DNA from: Flammula alnicola
Lineage: Eukaryota; Basidiomycota; Agaricomycetes; Agaricales; Strophariaceae
Assembly: GCA_015499995.1 (NCBI GenBank)
Contig: JADNRV010000003.1
Span: forward strand, 1,178,001 to 1,242,000
Length of the DNA stretch: 64,000 bases
Direction: 5' to 3'
In this document: piece after piece, positions 22,544 through 33,368 of the stretch
Layout of the letters: every line of letters begins with the position of its first letter
Numbering within the stretch: position 1 is the stretch's first letter
Program-made: the position numbers and the translations under genes
The notes under the pieces: generated by a model
Databases searched by the model: none
Told to the model about the DNA's origin: nothing
What the model saw: the letters and a program-made list of their open reading frames with translations, nothing else

Positions 22544-23242
22544 AGGGGCGTGGTGGCTTAGCAGTTACTGTGTTGCCTTTAAGGGTGGCTGTGCACTATC
22601 CGAGAGGTTGTGGGTTCAATTCCTGCACATAGCAAGTACCATAAGCTTGTGACCGTGGGCTCCTCGCCGCGGTGCCGGAATGTAAGTCGGCTGCCGTTGG
22701 GCGCGCTGCACTGTCGTTCTAGAGGGCCTTTGGCAACCCACTGTAGTCCCCTTTGGGCGATGTGGGGCACACGGGAGCACTGTACTGTAAGTCGTCTGCC
22801 ATGTTGCAGGGCGCAGCAGTTGTTGCTGAGCATGCACTCCTCGCTGTAGGGCGCAAGGGCCGTATGGTCACTACAGGGGGCGGGCACAATGACCACTGTC
22901 GTAGGCCTACGTCGGGTGGTGGGAGTGTCCGGGGTCCAAGTGATTCTGCAGAATGCTGATGTAAGTCGACCCTGGCACATTTGGGATCGTCGCTCAGCCT
23001 TATAGGTCGGTAAGTTGGCCAGGCTCATGCAAAGCCGCTTTGGGGCACCTCAGATAGCAGCCCGTAAAGGGTCCAAAAGGATAGGGCACGGTAAGAACCA
23101 GGAATTGGTCTGATAACAACCCGACCTTGGGGAGACCACCGGCATCAATCCGGGTTTCGGTCGCAGACCCACCCCTCTCGAGGGGCTAGGACAGGGCACC
23201 CGGCATGGCACAATAGAGTAGTGAGTGCCATCATTAGCTGTA
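22544..23242 (+). mobile_element. SINE-2 copy a, tRNA-headed, truncated
   Basis: The head GGTGGCTTAGCAGTTA (A-box-like) and GGTTCAATTCC at 22613-22623 (B box) resemble a tRNA-derived Pol III promoter. The body aligns with 61288-62000 (shared GGGCACAATGACCAC and GGGAGTGTCCGGGGTCCAA). The 3' half is missing. The palindromic element at 23243 starts there. No TTTT occurs inside. Confidence 0.75.
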
Positions 23243-24067
23243 CTTTACAGTGCCCCACCTGTCCACATGGACTCCACGGACTCCACGGAATTCCATGGAC
23301 AATCCGTGGACTTTTAACTTAATGACATTTTTCTTATTTTTGATAAAATTAGTCCATGGAAGTCCACGGAAGTCCATGGACAGTCCACAGAAAGTCCACA
23401 GAAAGTCCACAGCAAGTCCATGCCCAGTCTAGAGCATGAAATTAGCAGTAAATATCATGTCTGTGGACTTCTGTGGACTTTCTGTGGACTTTGGACTTAA
23501 GAGTTAACTTAGAGTTATATTAAATTGGAAATATCAAAGTCCATGGAGAGTCCATGGACTTCTGTGGACTCAGCATTATAAACAAATATTACAACTTAAA
23601 AAATTGATGATATTTAAAAAAAAAAACTATTACAATACATGCAGTACACTACTGAGCAACAGGTAGTGGTCAACTTACAGATGGGGCAGACACCATGGCA
23701 GCAGCTGGGTGAACCGAGGTCCAGGGGCAGGGTTGTACTGACAGCAGGGCATCTGGGAGGCTGCATCGTTGGCAGCCTGGGGGCATCGTCGGGCCGTGGT
23801 CGGGTCCGTGGTCGCGGCGTGTGACATGCAGTGGCACGACGAGCCATCGTGGCTCGTCGGCGTGGGTTCCCGGGGCTTGTTGTGGCCGTCGTGGGGTCGT
23901 GGTGAGGAGCGGTGGTGAGGTGGGGTCGACGGTCGCATCGGTCGTCGCCTGGTCGTCGCATCGGGGTCGCGTCGGTCGTTGCGTTGCGGTCGTGGTCGTG
24001 TCGTGGTCGCGTCGGTCATCGGGTCGGTCGTCGCTGGTGCGAGCGCCAACGCGACGTCGCCGTCGCG

Positions 24068-24990
24068 TGCCCGTCATGGCGGGCGCATGGCGGCTGTGGT
24101 CGTGGTGGTCCGGTCGCCTGCGACGCTGCCGTCGGGGTCGTTTTCGGTGCCCGGGGCACGTCGTATCTACGAGGGGAGGGGGTGGGGGTTAGCCGTCGTT
24201 GCGGGGTCGTCGTTTACGATGTACCGTGCGGGCCTCCCACTTCATGGGTCCCCCCTGCGTATCCAACACCCCCGCCGTCGTGGCGCCGTCCTGTTGGCTC
24301 GGTTTCGCGTATCCGCACCGTCGTCGTTGCGTGCTGCGGCGGGTCGTGTCGCCGCCTCGTCGTGTCGTGTCGTGCCGTCGTCGCTTCCCTCGTCGTGTCG
24401 TCGTCGTGTCGTCGTCGCGTTCGTCGCGGTTGCAGTGCGATCCCCGTCGCTTGCGCCGGTTTGGGCCGGCAGCAGCAGCGATGGGGCAGCGGGCTGGCGG
24501 ACAGCGCTGCTGCGCGTCTGCCATCGGGTGCCCGTCATGGCGGTCGCGCTGTGGGTGTGGATGTGGTGGTCGGTCGCGTGCGACGCTGCCGTCGGCGTCG
24601 TTTCGGTGCCCGGCGGGCAGATCAGATCTGCGGGGGAGTGGGTGGTTAGCAGTCGTTGCGGGGGGTCGTTTACGACGTACCTTGTGGGCCTCCCATTTGC
24701 TGGGTCCCCCCTTCGTATCCAACCCCCCCCCCCGCGGCGCGTTTTCCCTCACGCGCCGCGTCGTCGCGCCGTCCTGCTGGCTGGGTTCGCGTATCCGTGC
24801 TGTCGTCGTTGTTGCGTGGTGCGCGGGTGGTGACGGCCGTTGCCGCCGTTGTCGATATCGTGGTCGTGGTCGTGGTCGCGGTCGCGGTCGCGGTCGTGGT
24901 TGTCGCGGTTGTGCGGTATCAGCGGGTGGTCCGCGCGGAGGGGGATGGTGGTGGGAGGGAAGAAACATCGTGACGTGGCAACGTTGCAGC
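24068..24990 (+). repeat. Two-copy tandem repeat of about 460 bp
   Basis: Units starting GCCCGTCATGGCGG at about 24071 and 24532 share ordered landmarks: TGCGACGCTGCCGTCGG, TTCGGTGCCCGG, GTTTACGAYGTACC, a GGGCCTCCC...GGGTCCCCCC module, and CCGTCCTGYTGGCT. The copies are diverged. Confidence 0.65.
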
Positions 24991-25069
24991 CGCGTCCATC
25001 GTTCGGTAAACGGTTGCCGGTTTGCCGACGCCGGTCGGTATATTTACAATCAAATTTCTAAGTAAAGAA

Positions 25070-25148
25070 ATGCCCACTTGGCTCAGGTGGTTACAGCACG
25101 GCAATATTAATACTCTGTAAGTCACTGGTTCAATTCTTGCTCATGCCA
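25070..25148 (+). other. Degenerate tRNA-like / Pol III promoter sequence
   Basis: TTGGCTCAGGTGG (A-box-like) is followed by GGTTCAATTCT (B-box-like) and then TTTT. A TTACAG/CTGTAA stem lies between them. The acceptor stem does not pair, so a working tRNA is unlikely. It may be a SINE relic inside the larger element. Confidence 0.3.
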
Positions 25149-25418
25149 TTTTATTCTTTTTGCTATTATTAATAATATAGTAAGGGCAAGTCCACAAAAT
25201 CCACGGCATTGTCCACGGATAGTCCATGGAGTCCACACCCAAAATGGACATTGTGTGGACTTTCCGTGGACTTTTCGTGGACTCAAATTTGCAATTTGGC
25301 AGGTGTTTTCACCAAAATTGAACCTGAAAAAAAATTGTAAAAAGTCCGCGGATTGTCCATGGAATCCGTGGAGTCCGTGGAGTCCACATGGAACAGGTGG
25401 GGCAGTGTAAAGACCTCA

Positions 25419-28400
25419 CCAGACTTCGTACCTACAGGGCGATATACTGAGGAAAGAAAACAGCAATTTGATGAGGTACACTCAGAAGAATTCTTGTGGG
25501 ATGAGGAAAAGAAATTAATGCACCACCTTATGATGCTACAAAACGAAGCGTTCGCCTGGGATGAAACCGAGAAAGGGCGCTTCAAAGAAGAATACTTTCC
25601 ACCGGTAGAAATCCCAACAATAGAGCATAAGCCTTGGGTGTTGAAAAACATACCTATCCCGCCAGGAATATATAAGGAATTGTGTGATATGATCATAGAT
25701 AAAAGACGCTCCAATGTATATGAGCCTTCCAACTCACCCTATCGTTCGCGCTGGTTCGCTGTACTAAAGAAGAATGGGAAACTGAGGATCGTGCATAGTC
25801 TGGAACCACTCAACGCGGTGACCATAGCGCACTCAGGAGTACCGCCCACGACGGATGAATTGGCATCGCATTTTGCGGGGCGAGCGTGCGGTGGTATGTT
25901 CGACCTATTTGTTGGATATGACGAAAGATTACTCGCGGAAAGTTCGAGGGACTTAACGACGTTCCAAACACCCTTTGGCGCGATGAGACTAGTAACGCTA
26001 CCTATGGGTTGGACAAACTCGGTCCCTATCTTTCACGACGATGTAACACATATCTTACAACCAGAAATACCAGACTATACTATCCCTTACATTGATGATG
26101 TCCCGGTCCGCGGTCCAGCTTCGCGGTACCAAAATAAAGATGGTGAATACGAGACCATCGCAGAAAATAAGGGGATACGGCGGTTTGTATGGGAACATAT
26201 GAATAATGTTAACCGCATACTCCAGAGAATGAAATATTGTGGGGGAACGTTCTCAGGACATAAAACCGTAATCTGCGCTAGTGAAATACTGGTAGTAGGG
26301 CACTTGTGTACCTTTGAAGGGCGGAAACCCACTACAGAAAGAATCAAAGTCATTACGAACTGGGGACCGTGCGAAGACAAGAGCGGAATACGCGCGTTTA
26401 TTGGCACTGTGGGCGTATTGCGCATCTTCATACCAAACTTCAGTAGAAGAGCCAAGCATCTCAGTAAAGTATTAAAAGACGACGCGCCGTTTGAATGGGG
26501 TCCTGACCAGGAAGAGAGTATGCAAATGCTCAAAGATGGACTGTTAGTAGTTAAAGCTCTGCGACCTATTGATTATGATGGACAAGGCGCGGTAGTGTTA
26601 GCTGTCGATACATCCTACAAAGCGGTAAAGATGCTTAGTGCGGGGTGTGTGTGAACTACTAGATAATCAAGTAGTCGCTTTCAATAGACTTTGTAATGTC
26701 TATTAGAGAGATACTATCAAATCCGACTTGCTTCACTTTTAAATAACTACTTTACTACACTCAAACACCCAAATCAATGTTTAGTTGACTTAGTTCGTCC
26801 AAGGGGAGGATAATAGTTTTATAATATCGATACCTGATAGTAGGTGTGCGATAAAAGAAGGTGTTTAACTATACAACGGCTCAGGCAAGGCCTTAGGCGC
26901 GTTTATAGCCAATGGGTCGTTTTAAGTCCAATAGACTTGTGTAAATTCTGGTCTGGTACTCGGAAACTAGTGCTCTATGCACAAACTGCTAACTGATCTC
27001 GCTTTGTCTTGTTCTCCAATTGAGAAGATGGCTCTATGCCCTTTAACTTGTCTTTACTTGTCTCAAAAACTATACTTGTGGAAAGAGGCGCGCAGATGTC
27101 TGATCCGCCGACACTACAGTCCCTTAACAATGGCCAGAGGCGCGTAGACGCTTTCGTCCACCGACACTACAGTCCAGGTCCCCAGATGTCCTTTGACAAA
27201 GGGTAGGTTTTGAACAAGTCACTTAGACAGGTTCCTTGGCTTATAACTCTCTTTACTTGTCTTGGCGAATCACTTAGACACGCGTTCTCGTCTTAACAGT
27301 TCGTTTATATCGTTACTTGGTTTCTTTTTATATTATGGGACTCTCGCTTTGAAGCTACTTGGTACTTAGAGGTGAAACACTTAAGATATAATTCTTAAGC
27401 GCTTGTATCTCGTGGGTGGTAAATTGCTTGTATTCTACGGTGTTACAGGGCTGCTTATATACTACTGAGACGATATATTATTACATAGACGCAATGACGA
27501 GAATATAGAGATTTCATGGGCATTTGTGCGCGAGCGGCGGCCTTGTGGAGTACAGTTTCCGTGCTCATCCGCTCAATCATGCCTTTTTGGTTGGATCGGG
27601 AGCTCAGATCGTCGTCGGTTCGGCTAACTTAAGCGCCTAAGACTTAATCCTCCTCGACCGCGTGGTATACAGGCTCATGACCTTTCGCTTTCATTGGTAT
27701 CTTGTCCTGTCATTGGCTATAGACTGACCGGAGCATAGACGCGCCTACATCTCGTCGGAGACGCTCGGGCAATCCACGCACGTTCTGTCCGAGATAATGC
27801 TCGTGATTAGGGTTGTAACCCTTCGTCCTTTGTACCCGGTATCTTGGTACCTTCGGCGTGCATCTGGGATCTCGCTGTGTCGAGTTATGCACCCCGGAAA
27901 TCTTCCTGTACCCAGTTATTACCCGATATGGTATGTGTTCCCAATTTGGTATCCCTTTGATCCGAGCTTTGATCGGTGTTGCTACAGGCGCGTCTATGGG
28001 CGTCTGCTTTACCCCGGCTGCTCCACTGTCCTCGATGCCTTCGGCAATGTCACGCGACCTGTCCTGTAGTGTGCCTAGATGTCCGTTCTTTAATCTAGAG
28101 ATCCGCGCCCTCGCTGTATAGGCCGGATGGTTAAGACATTACTGAAAGGCGCCTATTTCCGTACACTTCATTAGATGTATTGACTAGTATCTCAATAGTT
28201 ACTAATGATAATGTCTTTATTAAACCGCGCATTCCTCGTTATCTTGCATAGTTTCCTCTAGTCCTTAGTAGCCTTGTCATTGTAATGTCCGGACTTGTAA
28301 CATTTAGACTACATTATAAGCTTTACTAAGTGCTAAAAATAGCTCAGGTAAGAAGAATGGTAGTCCGTTCACAGCTAGCCGCTCGCGGTCTCTTCAGCGG

Positions 28401-30694
28401 TCGGGTATTACATCTTTCAAGAAGACGCGGAAAACCCAAAGAACAAATTCTACGCGCGTTTCGGGTCCATACCCCTTAACGAGAGAGAAGCACGCTTCTC
28501 ACAGCCCAAGCGCGAATTATTTGGAATGATGCGGGCGTTATACGCGTGTAAAACCTGGCTAATAGGCGTGCGAAAACTCATCGTAGAGACAGACGCATCC
28601 TATATCATTGGAATGTTGGAAAATCCTGACATGATGCCTAATGCAACCATTAATAGATGGATAGATAATATCAAGCTATTCCATTTCACGCTTAGACATA
28701 AAGCAGGAGCGACATTCGGCCCTGATGGATTATCGCGCAGACAGCGTTACCCAGGGGATGATGAATACTCTAATATTGATGAAGACGAAGAGGACCCAGG
28801 AGGGCCGCCTGAAGTTATCATTGCGGACCCAACTGAGCCTCAGCCAATTCCGATTGAAGAATTCCGCGACAAAATAGATACCAGAGGGGGATACTGTATA
28901 GAGATAGTAATGGCAGACGCGAGTCAACCTCGTGCAATCCCAATCAGCGAGTTCTATGATAAAATCGATGACAAGGGAGGCTATTACGAAGGTTTCGCGA
29001 CCTCGATAGCTGACTTTGACGCGGAAACCCTTAAGGCACAGAAAGACGCGCGGAACGACCGCACAGAATTAAGTACGTTCTGGCAAAGCAAGACCGACCA
29101 TAAACCCGAGCAAGTCTCAGTCCTGGTATCGAAGATATTAAATAATGAACTACTTCCTGATCTGGAGGAGAGGGATAGCCCTGAGAAACGCACTCCCTAC
29201 TCAGAGGAACACCATGGGAAAATCGGCGCACATTATGATTCCTTGTTACCCATTGTAAAGAAATGGTTACAAGATATAAGTGTACAACCCTATCATTGCA
29301 AAACAGGAAAGGAGTATAAAAAGTTCAGGCGTTGGGCTAGTAACTTCTTCTTGGATAAAGAAGGGCGTCTATATCGACGCGGGGAAAATTCCATGCACAA
29401 ATTAGTTGTGGAGAAAGAGCACCGCATGTATATGTTAAAATCAGCGCATGACAGTCTGGGACATCGCGGAGTGTACTCAACAAAAGAATTGATCGGGCAG
29501 AGGTTTTGGTGGCCTGAGATGGCTAAGGACGTTGTATGGTATATTAAAACCTGCAACATGTGCCAAGAACGCCAAAAGGTGCTAATAGAAATCCCGCCGA
29601 TTGAAACGCACACTCCGTCAGTATTCCAGGTAGTCCACGCAGATACTATGCACATGACGCCTAAGTCAAATGGGTGTAAATACATTGTTCACGGTCATTG
29701 TCATTTAACTTCCTGGCCTGAGGCGAGAGCGCTCATAACTGAGGATGCCGCGTCAATTGGGAAATGGATGTTTGAAGACATTATTTGCCGTTGGGGATGT
29801 TTAGTGGAAATTGTGACAGATAATGGTGGACCCTTCAAAGCCGCTGTACGCTGGTTAGCGGACAAGTATGGTATAAAGGGTATACGCATATCACCATACA
29901 ATTCCCACGCGAATGGGTCCATCGAGCGGCCGCATTGGGACATCAGACAAATGTTATACAAAGCAACAGGCGGCAATGTCGCTAAGTGGTTCTGGTTCCT
30001 GCATCATGTACTATGGGCGGACCACATCTCGGTTAGGAAAAGGTTGGGTTGCTCGCCGTTCTTCATGGTAACCGCAGCGCATCCTATTGTACCGTTAGAT
30101 GTGATTGAAGCCACCTGGTTAGTTAAACTACCAGGCAGAGTATTATCAGATGCGGAGTTAATTGGTTTCCGCGCCAAAGCGTTAGCCAAGCACTCGGTCC
30201 ACATTGACAAAATGAGGGAACACATGAGCGAAGAAAAAGCCGCGCGTTTGCTGAAATATGAGAACGATCGCCAGGCGGTGATCAAGGACTTCGATTTCAA
30301 ACCAGGAGACTTAATTTTGGTCCGAAATAGCTCGATTGAATCCAATCTCGACAAGAAAATGAAGCCACGCTATGTGGGACCAGTAGTAGTCATAAGACGA
30401 ACTACGGGCGGTTCATATGTAGTGGCGGAAATGAATGGCGCTTTATGGCACCACAAAGTAGGCGCTTTCCGCGTACTCCCTTATTACGCGCGTAAAAAGA
30501 TAGAGCTGCCGGAGAAAGTATTAGACTGGCTCGCGATATCTGCCAGAGGACTACAAAAAGTGCTGGACTTAGATGAACCTGGAGAAGAGGACTATGATGG
30601 TACCAAAGACTTGACATTTGCCAAGGTGCCTATTAGAGACTTAGACGATGCAAGCGAGCCGGACTTAGAATCGGACAGCGATGAAGATGCATAA
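25419..30694 (+). pseudogene. gypsy Pol (RT-RNase H-INT), interrupted but otherwise open
   Basis: The RT segment (25419-26626) has the conserved SRWFAV, TTFQTPFG, LPMGWTNSV and YIDDV motifs. RNase H starts LAVDTSYKAV and resumes at 28402 with GYYIFQED, then REARFSQPKRELFG and DASYIIGML. The integrase has a His/His/Cys-X2-Cys finger (about 29430-29570), the core ADTM...TDNGGPF...IERPH, and a GPVVV-type C-terminal fold, ending in an acidic tail. Discounting the insertion and one GCGGT copy, the two halves are in the same frame with no stop, so the gene was intact when hit. Confidence 0.9.
26627..28396. mobile_element. 1.77-kb insertion of LTR-like type
   Basis: It is flanked by GCGGT at 26622-26626 and 28397-28401. 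It starts AAAGATGCTTAGTGCGGGG and ends GGTCTCTTCA. It contains a purine-rich AAGGGGAGGATAATAG about 180 bp from the left end, preceded by a short frame ending LVDLVRPRGG and a stop. This could be a Pol C-terminus followed by a polypurine tract. No other protein is visible. Related pieces lie at 45678-45828 and 63686-64000. A solo LTR or LTR-plus-terminal fragment fits best, but the ends lack a clean TG...CA. Confidence 0.6.
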
Positions 30695-30886
30695 GTAGCA
30701 TTGAGGGAAAAACTCTACGCGAACAAGTACAAATTGACGATGTACTACTGGAAGTGAACATTTCCGCGCGTTGGAGTGGAAAAACCTCTTGCTACAGTAT
30801 CGGGTCGGAAGTCTGACGAAAGGACGGTTAACGCGTCTAACGAGGAACGGGGCAACCTGTTGAAAAATGAGAGCGTCAGACCGGGT
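30695..30886. other. Spacer between convergent genes
   Basis: These 192 bp separate the pol stop from the stop of the opposite-strand gene. The minus strand stays readable (…GFSTPTRGNVHFQ), so it may hold a further 3' exon of that gene, but no donor gives the right phase. Confidence 0.3.
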
Positions 30887-32267
30887 TTAGAAACACGCGC
30901 GAAACGGGCGCGCACTAGGGTCATGCTCCTCGCTCCAGCGAGTAAGTTCGCCAATAACTATCTCGCGCATACGCAGGTTGTAGCGCAGATGATAGTTGTG
31001 TTCATCAAGTTGACCAAGTAGAATCTCGCGCGTTTTAAGGATACCTCGACGAGTAGAAACAGTCAACTGTTCCTCGTCCTGTAAGGCTTTAACGCGGTCA
31101 AGAGCATCCGCAACTTGAGAATCACTAACAATGGCTGAAGCTGCGCGTATGAGCATAAGGAGCGTTTCACGCGGAAAATTAGCGTACCAGGCAAAGGACT
31201 GGCGGTGACGGTCATAATGGACGCAGTGGACCGCTGGCGCTTGCTGGATATAGTCCCCTTGCTGCTACCACGAAGAGCATACTTTGAGGCCTTACGGTAT
31301 TCCGGGGAGTTAGTGTCTATGCCTGAGATGAGTGCCAAGGGGAGAAAGCGCACCTCGGGGCGACGCTCGGACTAAGGATGAACGACGCGTGTAATCAATG
31401 GTCTGAGAAACAGGCGTATAATCAAAAATGCACGCACAGTGGTTTCCTTGACCATGTTACGGGGCCGAGTAGGGGGTGTCTTACCCTTCGGAGCTTCAGC
31501 GGACGGTGCGGGACTGGCATCCTTCGAGACAGAGGTGTCGTCGACATGCATCTAATAAGTTTGGTGTTAGTCAGGATAAACAAAATAGAGTGGACCATTT
31601 ACTGGCTCTCCCTGAACTGGGGTGGTCTCGCAGTCACCGGTAATAACAACAGGTTCCATGTCTTCATCAGTATCAGTGAGGGCGGCCTTGGATTTGATGC
31701 GGCGACGACGAGCCTGGCAGTAAAGTTAAACAAGAGATGAACGAAAAATGTAGTGTCTTACCTCCTTGGCGGTGCACTTGGTGTTCTCCCTGAGCTGGGC
31801 TTCGGAAATATGGTCGCGCTCCTTACCCTTCAACGCTTCCGCACTCTTCGGGTTCCTATGAGTATAAATTCGATAGGTTATGTTGAGCAAAGCAATAAGG
31901 GGTTGAGGTGGCTGGTATCCGAGGCCGGCAAGGTCTTTGAGTGACAGGTGTTCTTTGCGCATGTGAAGTAACAAGTCGCAGGCTGCTTGATTGGCGAGCA
32001 GGACGTCTGTTGTTGCGGCCCAAGGGAGCTACGAAAAATGCGCGAAACGGACGCATCAGCTTTAAAAAGGATTGAGTACCATTGATGGAGTCAATAACTA
32101 CGCACAATAGGCTTGACAACCGCCACGAGCTCATCAGCCAGGTAACGGACGGTGACACTAGGCAAACGACCATAAAGCGCATGAAGCGCGATATAGTTGT
32201 CCAACGAGCTGACAGCTGCGTCGAAGCCAGGTAAACCGTCTTTGGCCGTAGAGTCCTGAGGCGACAT
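30887..32267 (-). CDS. Six-exon gene of unknown function, convergent with gypsy pol
   Basis: Exons are complement(30887..31140, 31188..31371, 31438..31551, 31603..31713, 31762..32028, 32106..32267). The five introns are 47, 66, 51, 48 and 77 bp, all GT-AG, and the spliced length is 1092 nt (363 residues). The start is the Met of MSPQDSTAKD. The N-terminal about 145 residues look like a folded helical region. A Lys/Arg-rich stretch (ARRRIKSK) and an acidic, Pro/Ser-rich linker (TDTDEDME...) follow. The C-terminal about 85 residues are predicted helical with many charged residues. I recognise no family. The precise intron set argues for a real, once-expressed gene. It lies 192 bp from the pol stop, tail to tail. 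It could be a host gene or cargo of the gypsy element. Confidence 0.72.
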
Positions 32268-33368
32268 AACACAGAAGGATGCGAGGTTAGAAACGCTGAA
32301 GTCCCTGACTTTCTCCGGTCTGTCGACTTGGGTTTTATACTTCCCGCGTCTTTCTGACGCTCGAGCCACGGAGCGGGGCGTGTCGGGTCAAGAGCCTGCG
32401 AAAGAAAAATTTTACGAGCGAAACGGCCTAGTTACAAGCGGGCGTCCTGGTCCGATGACGGTGCCTTGCACATGAAAAATTAGCTGACATGGTACTTCCG
32501 ACGGCACGCACTCGAAGTTTGACTGAGGACAGTCAGGTGGTAAAGTGTGGGGGAGGGAGGCACTAAGGAGTGGTCAAAAGACACAAAATTCTGAGAACGT
32601 TAAATCTATGCAGCAAACACAGACGAAAAGTCTTATAAATCTGAGACAACAGGAGCTAGAAAGACGCGCAAAATGCATCAACTAGCTATGAGGCAAGGTA
32701 GCCCACCTACGGCTAAGTCTTGAGCCGAAAAACCAATACAAAACGGCTTCAAATCTAGTAGGAACCTGAAGTGAATAGGCCAAGTCGAAGACAGACAAGT
32801 CTATAATTAGATAACTGAGCGGCAATCAGGATTCGCAAGCCTCGGTCAAAACTTAACCGAAAATTGAATGAGTAGTCTTAATATAGAACACATTTGATTG
32901 ACGCGGGTTTCGGCGACGCAGACTGGGGTAGAACAAGAAAACGGATAACAATGAAATAACAATCGAGCGTTACCGGATCGACTTTATAACACCACCAAGT
33001 TGGAGGCTAGGTTCGCTTGTCTAGAAACCCGCGTAGAAAACAACAAGACAATACCAAGTCCTCACAAATGGACTTGGTGTACTGTATTAAACAAAGAGGG
33101 GTTCCACTATAAGAGTGAAAAACCCCTCGCACCAAAAATCTATACATAAGGATAGTTTAGCCCCTACCCTGGGCAGTATGATATATAAAAATGGGCTGTA
33201 AATCACAGCCCGTTAAGAAAAACGAGGAGCCCGACCAAGAAAGACACGCGCAAAGATAAGCGTCCAATAAAAAGCTAAAAAGATTGTTAGAAAAAGACGC
33301 GTAAAAAGAAAGGAAGATAAAGATTTACCAATGAAAAGAGTAGTATGCTACCCTTCGTTGGTGCGCGA
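32268..33368. other. Intergenic region between the two opposite-strand genes
   Basis: This is about 1.1 kb with no supported gene. It should contain the promoter of the 363-residue gene (upstream of 32267) and the terminator of the next gene. It shares the ACGCG-rich word use of the surrounding gypsy and gene sequence. No TATA box could be assigned with confidence. Confidence 0.4.

Larger units (their letters stand above)
23243..25412. mobile_element. GC-rich terminal-inverted-repeat element
   Basis: The left end CTTTACAGTGCCCCACCTG mirrors the right end (read inward CTTTACACTGCCCCACCTG). Both continue into CACATGGACTCCACGGACTC. Outer arms of TCCATGGA/AGTCCACGG repeats (about 23260-23580 and 25190-25400) flank a CGTCGT-rich core. 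No transposase is visible and no target duplication was found, so it is non-autonomous or rearranged. The reading frames in the core are low-complexity Arg/Val/Ser and are not credible genes. Confidence 0.6.
25413..30694 (+). mobile_element. Second Ty3/gypsy element (pol only), split
   Basis: This is a different gypsy lineage from 14577-20853. It has RT-RNase H-integrase on the plus strand. Gag, protease and LTRs are not identified, and the left end abuts the palindromic element at 25412. A 1770-bp insertion (26627-28396) with a 5-bp duplication GCGGT splits RNase H. Confidence 0.88.

Noticed and set aside
22610..23028. Frames of 70-149 codons in SINE-2 copy a
   Set aside because: They span a tRNA-like head and non-coding body and are not conserved in the 61288 copy.
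23614..25065. Reading frames up to 288 codons in the CGTCGT-rich core
   Set aside because: Open on both strands at once with Arg/Val/Ser or Pro/Thr/Arg-only composition, so GC-rich simple sequence explains them.
31378..31944. Plus-strand frames of 60-120 codons across the six-exon gene
   Set aside because: They overlap well-supported minus-strand exons and introns and have no motif.
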